From the NCBI RefSeq assembly GCF_018383905.1, contig NZ_JAGYWA010000007.1:318059-382058 (forward strand): a DNA stretch of 64,000 nt, in the 5' to 3' direction. The DNA is from Flavobacterium branchiicola. Its GTDB lineage: Bacteria; Bacteroidota; Bacteroidia; Flavobacteriales; Flavobacteriaceae. Made by a program: the position numbers and the translations under genes. The notes beneath the pieces were generated by a model. It made no database searches. It was not told the DNA's origin and was given only the letters and a program-made list of their open reading frames with translations. Position 1 is the first letter of the stretch. Each line of letters starts with the position of its first letter. This document shows positions 1 to 8,125 of the stretch, piece after piece.

Positions 1-182
1 TCCAGAAACAAAATATCGGGAAGCTTGTTTTCAGGGTCATTTAAATGATCCATTAATTGCATTCCGTCATGAACAAAATTTACATTAGTCTGTATTTTAA
101 TTTCTTCGAATGCGTCCTTAAAAAAAAGACGATCATCTTCATCATCATCAGCTAATAAAATATATAATGCGTTTTTTTGCAT
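1..182 (-). CDS. Response regulator receiver-domain protein (partial, runs off the window)
   Basis: Only the first 60 codons are in the window; the gene continues past position 1. The translation begins MQKNALYILLADDDEDDRLF and continues to a strand ending DILFLD. This is the start of a CheY-like receiver: an acidic cluster after the first beta strand and the phospho-acceptor Asp at the end of the third strand (visible as the last residue before the edge). It lies 21 nt downstream of an AraC-type regulator on the same strand, so the two are probably co-transcribed. Whether it is a stand-alone receiver or has an output domain cannot be seen. Cytoplasmic signal-transduction protein; the cognate kinase is not in the window. 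Confidence 0.85.
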   Translation of the reverse strand, partial: MQKNALYILLADDDEDDRLFFKDAFEEIKIQTNVNFVHDGMQLMDHLNDPENKLPDILFL

Positions 183-203
183 TTTAGTGTGGTATTTGGG
201 TTT

Positions 204-755
204 TTATTTTAAATTTTCTCTTCGTTTCTTAATTATTCGCTGAAAAGCCGAAGGCGTAATTCCAGTTGTATTTTTAAATTGCGTACTTAAATGGGCAACA
301 CTCGAATAATTGAGTAAAAAAGCAATCTCAGTCAAACTCATTTCATTAATAATAATTAATTGTTTGGCTCTTTCAATTTTCTGTAAAATAATGAAATTTT
401 CAATAGAAGAATAGGTTACTTCCGAAAAAACATTGGACAAATAACCGTAACTGTGATTTAGTTTTTCAGCTAAAAAAACGGAACTTTTGTAATTATTATT
501 GTCCTCCATAAAAACAAGTTCAATAATTGCATCCTTAATTTTTTGTACTAAAACACTTTTTTGATTTTCAACAATCTCAAAACCACAAGGGCTTAGTTTA
601 TTTTTTAAAGCTTCCATGGCATCAGCATCAAGATTATCATTAATCTCAATTTCGCCAAATCCCAGACTAGTAAAATTTACATTATGCTGATCGAGATTGT
701 GTTTTAAGAAAAGTGAACAAATGGTATTGATATCAAACTTTATAAATAGTTTCAT
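204..755 (-). CDS. AraC-family helix-turn-helix transcriptional regulator
   Basis: 183-residue protein with a C-terminal AraC-type double helix-turn-helix (about residues 85-180): the conserved pattern SLTEIAFLLNYSSVAHLSTQFK followed by TGITPSAFQ is clear when read in short pieces (SLTEIAFLLNYSS, then TGITPSAF). The first 80 residues are a short alpha/beta region with no domain I recognise; this compact format with a small N-terminal domain is common in Flavobacteriia. It is the upstream gene of a probable pair with the receiver protein at 1-182. DNA binding is well supported by family; the regulated genes and any ligand are unknown. Confidence 0.85.
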   Translation of the reverse strand: MKLFIKFDINTICSLFLKHNLDQHNVNFTSLGFGEIEINDNLDADAMEALKNKLSPCGFEIVENQKSVLVQKIKDAIIELVFMEDNNNYKSSVFLAEKLNHSYGYLSNVFSEVTYSSIENFIILQKIERAKQLIIINEMSLTEIAFLLNYSSVAHLSTQFKNTTGITPSAFQRIIKKRRENLK

Positions 756-858
756 TTTATAGAAATTTTGTTAAAGATACTTAATTTATTTTTGGTCTTG
801 TGTTGAACGTTTATCTGAAATCGTGAAACAGTAAAAAAGAAATAAAATTTTCAAAAAA

Positions 859-890
859 ATACCGTCTAATATTTTGTTACTAGACGGTAT
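859..890 (-). terminator. Intrinsic terminator of the csbD-like gene
   Basis: A 9-bp inverted repeat (arms 860-868 and 881-889, taccgtcta/tagacggta) is followed on the minus strand by a run of T. It lies 23 nt beyond the stop of the CsbD-like gene. Confidence 0.8.
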
Positions 891-912
891 CTCGGAGTGA
901 GTTGGAAGGTTT

Positions 913-1098
913 TTACAAATCTGATAGGATCTGATGAAATTCTTCTTTGGTTTTACCCAGTTTCTGCTGAAGTCTTCCGTACATCTCGTCTTCTTTTCCT
1001 TCAACAAACATCAAATCATCATCTGTCAGCGTTGCGTATTTTTGTTTTAATTTTCCTTTTAGCTCATTCCAGTTTCCTTTTATCTCGGTCGTATTCAT
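913..1098 (-). CDS. CsbD-family stress-response protein
   Basis: 61-residue hydrophilic protein beginning MNTTEIKGNWNELKGKLKQK, the CsbD family signature (repeated G-x-W/K-G motifs in a small helical bundle). The family is generally linked to general stress; biochemical function is not established. The ATG at 1098 is preferred over the one two codons upstream (1104), because family members begin MNTTEIKG. A good terminator lies downstream. It sits next to dps, another stress gene, on the same strand but 100 nt apart. Confidence 0.85.
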   Translation of the reverse strand: MNTTEIKGNWNELKGKLKQKYATLTDDDLMFVEGKEDEMYGRLQQKLGKTKEEFHQILSDL

Positions 1099-1205
1099 GA
1101 TCATTTCTGTTTGTAGGTTATTGTATTGTAAAATTGCGAATTCTATCCCGAAAACTTGTTACATGAATTTTGTTTAAATTTTCATAATTCGCATTTCTTC
1201 TTTTT

Positions 1206-1679
1206 TTAAACTTGGTAACGTCGTAAGATCCAGGCCATTTTTTCATGTTCCTGTAGTAAACCTGTTACAAAATCGGCAGAACCGGCATCGTTTGTTTCAT
1301 TCTCAAAAACCGGAATGTAATTTCTAAACTCAATTATCAGTTGTTCGTGGTTTTCCAGTAATTCTTCTAGCATGTGCTTTTGTGAAGCATATTCTTTTGG
1401 CGATTCTTTCAGTGTCGAGTTTTCGATAAACTCCTTCATGGTTCCAATTGTTTTTTCGCCAAGCTGACTTATTCTCTCTGCAACTTCGTCAATTTGTGCT
1501 TCCAAAATGCGGTATTGCTCTTCAAACAATTTATGAAGTTCCATAAAACTGTTTCCTGAAATGTTCCAGTGAAATTTTCTGGTTTTTACATAAAGTGTCA
1601 TTTCGTTTGATAAAATCGTGGCTAATATACTTGTACTTTGTTTTAAATTTTTTGTTGATATTCCAATATTTGGGCTCAT
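1206..1679 (-). CDS. dps: Dps-family ferritin-like DNA-binding protein
   Basis: 157-residue four-helix protein of the Dps family, which forms a dodecameric cage, oxidises Fe(II) with peroxide and stores iron, protecting DNA. The intersubunit ferroxidase residues are visible: His in KFHWNISG, His in ELHKLFEE, and Asp/Glu in QIDEVAERI. The ATG at 1679 (MSPNIGIS) is chosen rather than a TTG at 1703, because a TAATTTTG promoter box ends at 1706 and the TTG would lie at or before the transcript start. The position next to csbD and near katA fits oxidative or general stress defence. Confidence 0.92.
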   Translation of the reverse strand: MSPNIGISTKNLKQSTSILATILSNEMTLYVKTRKFHWNISGNSFMELHKLFEEQYRILEAQIDEVAERISQLGEKTIGTMKEFIENSTLKESPKEYASQKHMLEELLENHEQLIIEFRNYIPVFENETNDAGSADFVTGLLQEHEKMAWILRRYQV

Positions 1680-1705
1680 AATTGTTTGATTTTTTGGGTT
1701 CAATT

Positions 1706-1713
1706 CAAAATTA
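1706..1713 (-). promoter_or_regulatory. Promoter -7 box of dps
   Basis: TAATTTTG on the minus strand matches the Bacteroidota -7 consensus TAnnTTTG. It is 26 nt upstream of the chosen ATG and fixes that start. No convincing -33 TTTG at the usual spacing was seen. Confidence 0.6.
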
Positions 1714-1886
1714 GAAAACAGCGACTCGTTTTATCTTACACAATTAATTGAAGATCTTATAGAATTTAATGTTAATTAGATAATTAGATAATTCTGGAAG
1801 CGCTAAACATGAAACATGAAACCTGAAACTTCCCTCCTGAAACAAAAAATATATTTTGTAATTTTACCGCACTATTAAAATACAAT

Positions 1887-2714
1887 ATGACAACACAACA
1901 ACTACACGAACAAATTCTTCAAAAAAAATCATTTTTATGCGTTGGCTTAGATCCTGATCTTACTAAAATGCCGCCACATTTATTAGAAACCGAAGATCCA
2001 ATCTTCGAATTCAATAAAGCGATAATTGATGCAACGCATTATTTAACAGTTGGATACAAACCAAATACGGCATTTTTTGAAGCGTATGGCATAAAAGGAT
2101 GGATGTCTTTGCAAAAGACAATTAATTACATCAACGAAAACTATCCTGAAATGTTCACGATTGCCGATGCAAAACGTGGTGATATCGGAAATACTTCAAG
2201 TATGTATGCAAAAGCGTTTTTTGAAGATTTAAATTTTGATAGTGTTACTGTTGCTCCATATATGGGGAAAGATTCTGTAGAACCATTTTTGGCTTTCGAA
2301 AATAAACATACCATAATGCTGGCTTTAACTTCAAACGAAGGCGCCTTTGATTTCCAGACGTTAACTACAAACGGAAAAGAGCTTTATAAACAAGTTTTGG
2401 AAACATCTAAAACATGGAAAAACAGCGAAAACTTAATGTATGTTGTGGGTGCTACAAAAGCAGAATATTTTGCTGATATCAGAAAAATTGTTCCGGATAG
2501 TTTTTTACTGGTTCCGGGAATTGGAGCTCAGGGCGGAAGCTTGTCTGAAGTGTGTAAGTACGGAATGAATGATAAAATTGGTCTTTTGGTAAATTCCGCC
2601 AGAGCAATTATATATGCATCAAAAGGAACTGATTTTGCTGAAAAAGCAAGAGAAGAAGCTTTGAAAGTGCAACAGGAAATGGAACAGATTATTAGTTTAA
2701 AGTTTCAGGTTTAA
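1887..2714 (+). CDS. pyrF: Orotidine 5'-phosphate decarboxylase
   Basis: 275 residues, the longer type-2 PyrF form common in Bacteroidota and actinobacteria. It catalyses OMP to UMP plus CO2, the last step of de novo pyrimidine synthesis. The active-site Asp-x-Lys-x-x-Asp motif is plain in [11 protein letters not shown], preceded by CVGLDPD at the N-terminus, and the phosphate-binding [10 protein letters not shown] and NSARAI segments are at the C-terminus. The gene stands alone among pyr genes. It is followed by a palindromic repeat that fills the gap to the next gene. Confidence 0.96.
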   Translation: MTTQQLHEQILQKKSFLCVGLDPDLTKMPPHLLETEDPIFEFNKAIIDATHYLTVGYKPNTAFFEAYGIKGWMSLQKTINYINENYPEMFTIADAKRGDIGNTSSMYAKAFFEDLNFDSVTVAPYMGKDSVEPFLAFENKHTIMLALTSNEGAFDFQTLTTNGKELYKQVLETSKTWKNSENLMYVVGATKAEYFADIRKIVPDSFLLVPGIGAQGGSLSEVCKYGMNDKIGLLVNSARAIIYASKGTDFAEKAREEALKVQQEMEQIISLKFQV

Positions 2715-2719
2715 AATTG

Positions 2720-2895
2720 TTTGCCACGAATTTCACGAATTACGCTAATTATTTCACGCAGATTTGAAATGATTTCAGCTGATTAGTGCAGATTTTTTTA
2801 ATCTATGTTAATCCTTTAATCTGTGATAAAAGAGCCAGTAACTTATTTCCAGGAAATTTAAATTGGTGGAAATTGGTGAAATTCGTGGCGAAAAA
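2720..2895. repeat. Long palindromic intergenic repeat (family R1), copy 1
   Basis: Outer arms read ttgccacgaatttcacgaat on the left and the complementary aaattcgtggc at the right end, enclosing text that also pairs in part. The repeat starts 5 nt after the pyrF stop and ends 17 nt before the next ATG. The same family occurs at 6989, 25939 and 56018. Confidence 0.75.
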
Positions 2896-2912
2896 CCTTT
2901 TCAATTAAAAGC

Positions 2913-3713
2913 ATGAAACAACTACAAGATCAATTAGGTACTTTGCATTCTTTTGAGAAAACTCCAAAACGCATTATTTCGCTGGTTCCTTCGCAAACCG
3001 AATTATTATATGATTTAGGTCTGGAAGATAAGATTATCGGAATAACGAAGTTTTGTGTGCATCCGTTTCATTTAAAATCGACTAAAAAGAGTGTTGGCGG
3101 AACCAAGAAAATTCACTTCGAAAAAATAAAGCTTTTAGAGCCGGATATTATCATTTGCAATAAAGAAGAAAATACAGTAGAAATTGTTGAACAGTTAAGT
3201 ACAATTTGTCCGGTTTGGGTTACGAATATTGTTTCTATTGAAGATAACTTTCAGATGATTTCAGACTTCGGACAATTATTCAACTGTAGAACCGAAGCCC
3301 AAAAGTGGAATGATAAATTGGCTTTCGCTTTAAGCGATTTCAAAAAACACATTCAGGATTTTGAAGTAAAAAAAGCAGCTTACTTTATCTGGAAGAATCC
3401 ATACATGGTTGCGGGAAATGATACCTATATAAATGAGTTATTAAAACTGAATCATTTTAAAAATATTTACGAAGATAAAGGTCGCTATCCGGAAATTGAA
3501 CTCAAAAAAATGCGTTTAGAAGGCGATCCTGATCTTGTTTTCCTTTCTTCAGAACCTTATCCGTTTAAAGAAGAAGATGCGTTCGAAATTGGTAGATTTA
3601 CCCATCATGCCAAAACCGTATTTGTAGACGGAGAAATATTCTCCTGGCACGGGAGTAGATTATTAAAGGCTTTTCCTTATTTTAAATTACTACATGAAAG
3701 ACTTAAGAGTTAG
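2913..3713 (+). CDS. BtuF-like helical-backbone metal/cobalamin-binding protein without a signal peptide
   Basis: 266 residues with the fold of class III periplasmic binding proteins (BtuF/FhuD): N-terminal lobe with RIISLVPSQTELLYDLG, the central long-helix region, and a C-terminal lobe ending HGSRLLKAF. Proteins of this type deliver cobalamin, haem or siderophores to ABC importers. Here the ORF starts MKQLQDQLGTLHSFEKTPKR with no signal peptide or lipobox, and no permease or ATPase gene is adjacent. Either it acts in the cytoplasm or its start is mis-assigned, but no upstream in-frame start is available past the repeat. The ligand is unknown. Confidence 0.75.
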   Translation: MKQLQDQLGTLHSFEKTPKRIISLVPSQTELLYDLGLEDKIIGITKFCVHPFHLKSTKKSVGGTKKIHFEKIKLLEPDIIICNKEENTVEIVEQLSTICPVWVTNIVSIEDNFQMISDFGQLFNCRTEAQKWNDKLAFALSDFKKHIQDFEVKKAAYFIWKNPYMVAGNDTYINELLKLNHFKNIYEDKGRYPEIELKKMRLEGDPDLVFLSSEPYPFKEEDAFEIGRFTHHAKTVFVDGEIFSWHGSRLLKAFPYFKLLHERLKS

Positions 3714-4019
3714 TTTTTTTGTTTCAGGTTTCAAGTTTCAAGTTTGATTTATAGTACGTTGTTTTAACCGCAAAGCACGCTTAGGTTTACGCAAAGTTCG
3801 CAAAGTTTTATTTATAAAGCTTTGCGAACTTTGCGCTTTCTACCAGGTGTTATTGTGAAAAAAACTTTGCGTGCTTTGCAGTTAATTATGCTCAAAGTAA
3901 AGCAACTTGAAACTTTAAACCTGAAACAAAAATAAATGTAAACTTTGCGATTAATTATGCTCGAAGTAAAGCAAACCTGAAACTTGAAACCTGAAACAAA
4001 AAGAACAAAATACTAAAAA
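3714..4019. repeat. Intergenic repeats after the BtuF-like gene
   Basis: This part of the 594-nt gap before katA holds tracts of gtttcaggtttcaag and its complement (family R2, at 3719-3746, 3899-3925, 3975-4000). It also holds a large imperfect palindrome of ttacgcaaagttcgcaaag and its complement around 3768-3890. I see no ORF with coding character here. Confidence 0.6.
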
Positions 4020-4023
4020 AAAA

Positions 4024-4053
4024 GAATGCCGGCATCTCGAAGACGCCGGCATC
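4024..4053 (-). terminator. GC-rich minus-strand intrinsic terminator
   Basis: Stem arms atgccggc (4026-4033) and gccggcat (4045-4052), extended by tct/aga inside. On the minus strand it is followed by a run of nine T, so it would terminate leftward transcription although no annotated gene lies to its right on that strand. It implies a short leftward transcript starting near the katA promoter. Confidence 0.65.
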
Positions 4054-4055
4054 AT

Positions 4056-4115
4056 TTAACTAACCAAAACCAAAATAATAAATAACCAGTTTATTACATT
4101 ACAAATGTCCGACAT
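4056..4115 (-). CDS. Possible 19-residue peptide ahead of the orphan terminator
   Basis: An ATG at 4115 opens a 20-codon frame ending TAA at 4056, directly before the GC-rich terminator. The peptide starts MSDICN and is hydrophobic in its second half (WLFIILVLV). There is no family evidence and a frame this short can arise by chance. It is listed because frame, hairpin and T-run are arranged like a tiny transcription unit. Equally, the transcript could be a non-coding RNA. Confidence 0.25.
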   Translation of the reverse strand: MSDICNVINWLFIILVLVS

Positions 4116-4276
4116 ATATGGAAGTATTGCTGTTAAGGTTTTGTTATTACTTTGTTGACCATAAGTTAAGATTTGTCAAATCGCCTTTTTGAGCTTTCTG
4201 CAACGTTAAATAATTTTTAGCTATTAAAATATAATAACAATCAATTTTGTTTATTAATATGATAAAGATAAGTTTG

Positions 4277-4284
4277 TATATTTG
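4277..4284 (+). promoter_or_regulatory. Promoter -7 box of katA
   Basis: TATATTTG matches TAnnTTTG and lies 23 nt before the katA ATG. A TTTG lies upstream at 4246-4249, but the 27-nt gap is longer than usual. Confidence 0.6.
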
Positions 4285-4307
4285 ATAAAACATTAAATAT
4301 CAGCAAT

Positions 4308-5801
4308 ATGGAATCAAACAAAAAATTAACAACTGCAACAGGAACTCCAGTTCCGGACAATCAAAACATTCAAACAGCTGGCCCTCGCGGACCTGTTTTA
4401 TTACAAGATTTTTGGTTTTTAGAAAAGATGGCGCATTTTGACCGTGAAGTAATTCCGGAAAGAAGAATGCATGCTAAAGGTTCTGGTGCGTACGGAACTT
4501 TTACAGTCACTCATGATATAAAAAAATATACCAAAGCAGATATTTTTTCGGAAATTGGTAAGAAAACCGAAATGTTTGTACGTTTTTCAACCGTTGCCGG
4601 AGAAAGAGGCGCTGCAGATGCAGAAAGAGATATTCGTGGGTTTGCCATGAAATTCTATACTAACGAAGGAAATTGGGATTTGGTAGGAAATAATACTCCG
4701 GTATTCTTTTTCCGTGACCCAATGAAATTTCCTGATTTGAACCATGCCGTAAAACGTGATCCAAAAACCAATTTAAGAAGTGCTGATAACAATTGGGATT
4801 TTTGGACATTATTGCCCGAAGCATTACATCAGGTAACTATTGTAATGAGTGACAGAGGTATTCCGAAAACTTACCGACAAATGCACGGTTTCGGAAGTCA
4901 TACATTTAGTTTTATTAATGCTCAAAATGAAAGACATTGGGTAAAATTCCATTTGGTTTCACAACAGGGAATCGAAAATTTATCTGATGAAGAAGCTGCT
5001 AAATTAGTAGGAGGAGACAGAGAAAGTCACCAAAGAGATTTATTTAATGCGATTGAAGAAGGTAATTTCCCAAAATGGAAAATGTTTGTTCAGATCATGT
5101 CAGAAGAACAGGCTAAAACGTATCGTTTCCATCCTTTCGATTTAACTAAAGTTTGGTTAAAAGGCGATTTTCCACTAATTCCTGTTGGAGAATTTGAATT
5201 GAATAAAAATCCTGAAAACTATTTCGCAGAAGTAGAACAAGCTGCGTTTAACCCGGCTCATGTTCCTCCCGGAATTGGTTTTTCACCAGATAAAATGCTT
5301 CAGGGACGTTTGTTCTCTTACGGAGATGCTCACCGTTACCGTTTAGGAGTAAACAATTATCAAATTCCGGTAAACTCTGCAAGATGTCCATATAACAGTT
5401 TCCACAGAGACGGAGCAATGCGTGTTGACGGAAATTATGGAGGAAGAAAACACTACGAACCAAATAGTTTTGGAGAATGGCAGGATCAACCGGAAACAAA
5501 AGAACCACCATTGGCAATTTACGGAGATGCGTATGCGCATAATTTTAGAGAAGACGATAGTGATTACTTTACACAACCGGGATTGTTGTTCCGTTTATTA
5601 ACTGACGAGAAGAAACAACTTTTGTTTAAAAATACCGCCGGACAAGTAGGAGGAGCTCAGAAATTTATTCAGGTACGTCACATTAGAAATTGCTATCAGG
5701 CTGATCCTGCGTATGGAGAAGGAGTTGCAAATGCTCTGGGACTGACAATGGATGAGGTAAATAGCTTTGATGATCCTAGATTGGCAATTAGAGCGAGATA
5801 G
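4308..5801 (+). CDS. katA: Clade 3 monofunctional haem catalase
   Basis: 497 residues, the usual size of a small-subunit catalase that dismutates hydrogen peroxide. The catalytic His region is present ([12 protein letters not shown]), as are [12 protein letters not shown] with the distal Asn region [10 protein letters not shown], and the proximal haem-ligand motif [14 protein letters not shown] with its Tyr. The C-terminus ends cleanly without a flavodoxin-like extension, so it is not a large-subunit HPII type. It has its own TAnnTTTG box and is followed by inverted repeats that separate it from the convergent purU. Cytoplasmic peroxide defence, with dps close by. Confidence 0.96.
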   Translation: MESNKKLTTATGTPVPDNQNIQTAGPRGPVLLQDFWFLEKMAHFDREVIPERRMHAKGSGAYGTFTVTHDIKKYTKADIFSEIGKKTEMFVRFSTVAGERGAADAERDIRGFAMKFYTNEGNWDLVGNNTPVFFFRDPMKFPDLNHAVKRDPKTNLRSADNNWDFWTLLPEALHQVTIVMSDRGIPKTYRQMHGFGSHTFSFINAQNERHWVKFHLVSQQGIENLSDEEAAKLVGGDRESHQRDLFNAIEEGNFPKWKMFVQIMSEEQAKTYRFHPFDLTKVWLKGDFPLIPVGEFELNKNPENYFAEVEQAAFNPAHVPPGIGFSPDKMLQGRLFSYGDAHRYRLGVNNYQIPVNSARCPYNSFHRDGAMRVDGNYGGRKHYEPNSFGEWQDQPETKEPPLAIYGDAYAHNFREDDSDYFTQPGLLFRLLTDEKKQLLFKNTAGQVGGAQKFIQVRHIRNCYQADPAYGEGVANALGLTMDEVNSFDDPRLAIRAR

Positions 5802-5814
5802 GTTTTTTTTTAAG

Positions 5815-6106
5815 TTGCTAAGGTTCTAAGGTTCTGAGATGCTAAGATTTTATGCTCAAAGCTTTACAGATTAATAAAAGTAAACCCTACAGGTTTTAAA
5901 ACCTGTAGGGTTTGTTGTTTTAAGAAAACAACTCATTCCGTAGGAATGTTTGATCGGTAGAAAATTGAATTTGAATTACGGATAGACGTTCCATAGGAAC
6001 GTTTGATAATGATCGCAAATGAATAAACCCGACAGGTTTTTAAAACCTGTCGGGTTTATCAATAAGAGAAAACGTAGAATCTTAGTACCTTAGAACCTCA
6101 GAACCT
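5815..6106. repeat. Nested palindromes between katA and purU
   Basis: Outer inverted arms (ggttctaaggttctgagatg near 5821 and its complement near 6075-6105) enclose two R3 hairpins. These are accctacaggtttt/aaaacctgtagggt at 5885-5915 and aacccgacaggttt/aaacctgtcgggtt at 6026-6057. Between them are two 'cgttccataggaacg'-type blocks around 5937-6010. The convergent genes make a termination role likely. Confidence 0.65.
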
Positions 6107-6961
6107 TTATGAAAAAACCACCGTCTTATTACTATACACCATTGTTTTTCGTTCAGAATGCAGTTTAATGGCTCTGGCTAAAACAATACGCTCCAGGTCA
6201 CGGCCTTTCATGATGAAATCTTCAACAGAATGAATATGCGAAACCCTTGCAATATCTTGTTCAATAATTGGTCCTTCGTCTAATTCTTCGGTAACGTAGT
6301 GGCTTGTGGCACCAATGATTTTTACTCCTCGTTTAAAAGCCGAATGATAAGGTTTTGCACCCGGAAATGCAGGCAAAAACGAATGATGAATATTAATGAT
6401 TCTATTCTGGTAAAGACTAATTAAATTTGGTGTAATGATTTGCATATAGCGCGCCAGAACAATAAAATTGATGTCATATTTTTTTAATAACTCAACTTGT
6501 TTGGCTTCGCCTTCTTCTTTATTGTCTTTTGTAAAAGGAACACAGTGATATGGAATGTTAAAACGTTCTGCAACACCTCTTAAATCATTATGATTGCTTA
6601 TAATAACCGGAATTTCAACATTTAGTTCTCCGGCACTATAGCGACCCAAAATATCAAATAAACAGTGATCGTACTTAGATACAAACAAAGCCATTTTTGG
6701 TTTTTGTTCCTGATTGTATAAATTCCAGGACATACCAAAATCAGTTGCGATGGTTTGATCAAAATCAGCTTTTAATCCGTCAATTGTAGTTTTCGGATTG
6801 GTTAGTTCACATTCCAATCGCATAAAAAATACATTTTGCTCCACATCAACATGCTGATCAATGTAAGTAATATTTCCTTCTACTTTAGCAATAAAAGTAG
6901 TCACTGCGGCAATAATTCCTTTTTGATCCTTACAGTGAATTAATATGGTAATTTTTTGCAT
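6107..6961 (-). CDS. purU: Formyltetrahydrofolate deformylase
   Basis: 284 residues: an N-terminal ACT domain (about residues 3-80, ITILIHCKDQKGIIAAVT) and a C-terminal formyltransferase-type hydrolase domain. The catalytic residues of the family can be read in NIHHSFLPAFPGAKPY (Asn, His) and the Asp in ELDEGPII. It hydrolyses 10-formyl-THF to THF and formate, balancing one-carbon units and supplying formate for purine synthesis. No other folate gene is adjacent. The start codon is 28 nt from an R1 palindrome, which occupies the upstream region. Confidence 0.95.
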   Translation of the reverse strand: MQKITILIHCKDQKGIIAAVTTFIAKVEGNITYIDQHVDVEQNVFFMRLECELTNPKTTIDGLKADFDQTIATDFGMSWNLYNQEQKPKMALFVSKYDHCLFDILGRYSAGELNVEIPVIISNHNDLRGVAERFNIPYHCVPFTKDNKEEGEAKQVELLKKYDINFIVLARYMQIITPNLISLYQNRIINIHHSFLPAFPGAKPYHSAFKRGVKIIGATSHYVTEELDEGPIIEQDIARVSHIHSVEDFIMKGRDLERIVLARAIKLHSERKTMVYSNKTVVFS

Positions 6962-6988
6962 TTTTCTTCTTTTTTTGGTTTTAAAAAG

Positions 6989-7055
6989 TTGCCACTAATT
7001 TCGCAAATCTACACGAATTTAATTTGTGGAAATTAGTGAAATTTGTGGCAAAAAA
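6989..7055. repeat. R1 palindromic repeat, copy 2
   Basis: Short R1 copy: ttgccactaatttc on the left, gaaatttgtggcaa on the right, about 35 nt of loop. It sits 28 nt upstream of purU. A 'cttagtacctcagaacct' tract of the katA/purU outer-arm type follows at 7100-7125. Confidence 0.7.
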
Positions 7056-7135
7056 TCTTCATATGGTTAATCTGCTTAATCGTCAAGACACAAGTTTTAA
7101 GATCTTAGTACCTCAGAACCTGTACAACTAAAAAT

Positions 7136-7855
7136 CTATTTTCCATCCTGCATTGCAAAAACACTTTTCAATAAAGGCGTTGTTCTTGCGCTGATGTTGT
7201 TACGGATATCTTTTTCTTCAACAGCAATCATTTTAAAAACACCAGTTAAAGCCTGATTGGTTGTGTAATCAGTCAAATCCGGGTTTACTTTTTTAACCAA
7301 CGGGATGGTGTTGTATTTATTAATAATTTTTGTCCAGACTACATCGGCACCCACTTTTGCGAACGAATTTTTAATCACCGGATTAAATTTTCCGTATAAA
7401 GCAGTTGTCGTACTATTTTGTAAATAGCTTGTTGCTGCACTGTCATTTCCTAATAAAATATTTTTAGCGTCAGTAAACGACATATTCTTTACTGCCGATA
7501 CAAATATTGGAGTTGCTTCTTTTACTGCATCTTCGGCAGCACGATTTAGCATTTTAACGCCTTCGTCTGCAAGCGAACTCAAACCAACTTTTCTTAAAGT
7601 AGCATCTACTTTTTGTAATTCTGCAGGCATTAAAATTTTTACAGCTTCATTTTTGTAAAAACCGTCTACCGCAGTTAATTTACTCACTTGTTGTGTAATT
7701 CCTTTATTTAAAGCTTCTTTTAATCCGGCCGAAATATCAACGCCGCCCACTCCGGGAATCTGAGACGCGATTTGTGGTAACTGATTTAATGTTTGTTGCA
7801 TTTCTGCACAACAAGTAAGCGAAAACATAAGGGCTAATAGTAAAATCTTTTTCAT
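7136..7855 (-). CDS. DUF4197-family envelope (lipo)protein
   Basis: 239 residues with an N-terminal signal and a possible lipobox (MFSLTCC, Cys at 15 or 16). The body matches the DUF4197 pattern: GLKEALNKGITQQV near residue 65, the MPAELQKV segment, and a late YTTNQALTGVFKMIA motif. It is helical and probably sits in the periplasm or the inner leaflet of the outer membrane. Function is unknown for the whole family. It appears monocistronic, with repeats on both sides. Confidence 0.75.
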   Translation of the reverse strand: MKKILLLALMFSLTCCAEMQQTLNQLPQIASQIPGVGGVDISAGLKEALNKGITQQVSKLTAVDGFYKNEAVKILMPAELQKVDATLRKVGLSSLADEGVKMLNRAAEDAVKEATPIFVSAVKNMSFTDAKNILLGNDSAATSYLQNSTTTALYGKFNPVIKNSFAKVGADVVWTKIINKYNTIPLVKKVNPDLTDYTTNQALTGVFKMIAVEEKDIRNNISARTTPLLKSVFAMQDGK

Positions 7856-7955
7856 TTGGGGGTTTTATTTAAGTTTCAAAAATACTACTTATTCAAAAAC
7901 AACGCCACAATTTTATTTAAGGAGCAGAAAGATTTTGTTTCATAATTAACATTGG

Positions 7956-8021
7956 TCCCGCTATACACTTCAATCTTTTGCTAAAAAAAGCAAAAGGATT
8001 TCCATTGCTATCGGGGCTAAA
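7956..8021. repeat. Flavobacterial hairpin repeat
   Basis: A block opening tcccgctatacacttcaatc and closing ccattgctatcggggctaa surrounds the hairpin aatcttttgct/agcaaaaggatt (7970-8000). I recognise this sequence type as a frequent intergenic repeat in flavobacterial genomes; its function is unknown. Confidence 0.55.
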
Positions 8022-8066
8022 CCACAATATTTCTGTTTTTCAGGTAATTAACGGGGTTGTTAAATA

Positions 8067-8101
8067 AAAAAAGAGATTCAACATAATTGAATCTCTTTTA
8101 G
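8067..8101 (-). terminator. Intrinsic terminator of the 8126-9385 gene
   Basis: Arms aaaagagattca (8069-8080) and tgaatctctttt (8088-8099), with T/A runs on both sides. Confidence 0.75.
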
Positions 8102-8125
8102 TTTTTTGCAGAAAAGCGGTGTAAA

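Noticed and set aside
786-1007. 73-codon minus-strand ORF
   Set aside because: Overlaps the csbD-like gene and its terminator in another frame; composition is not protein-like.
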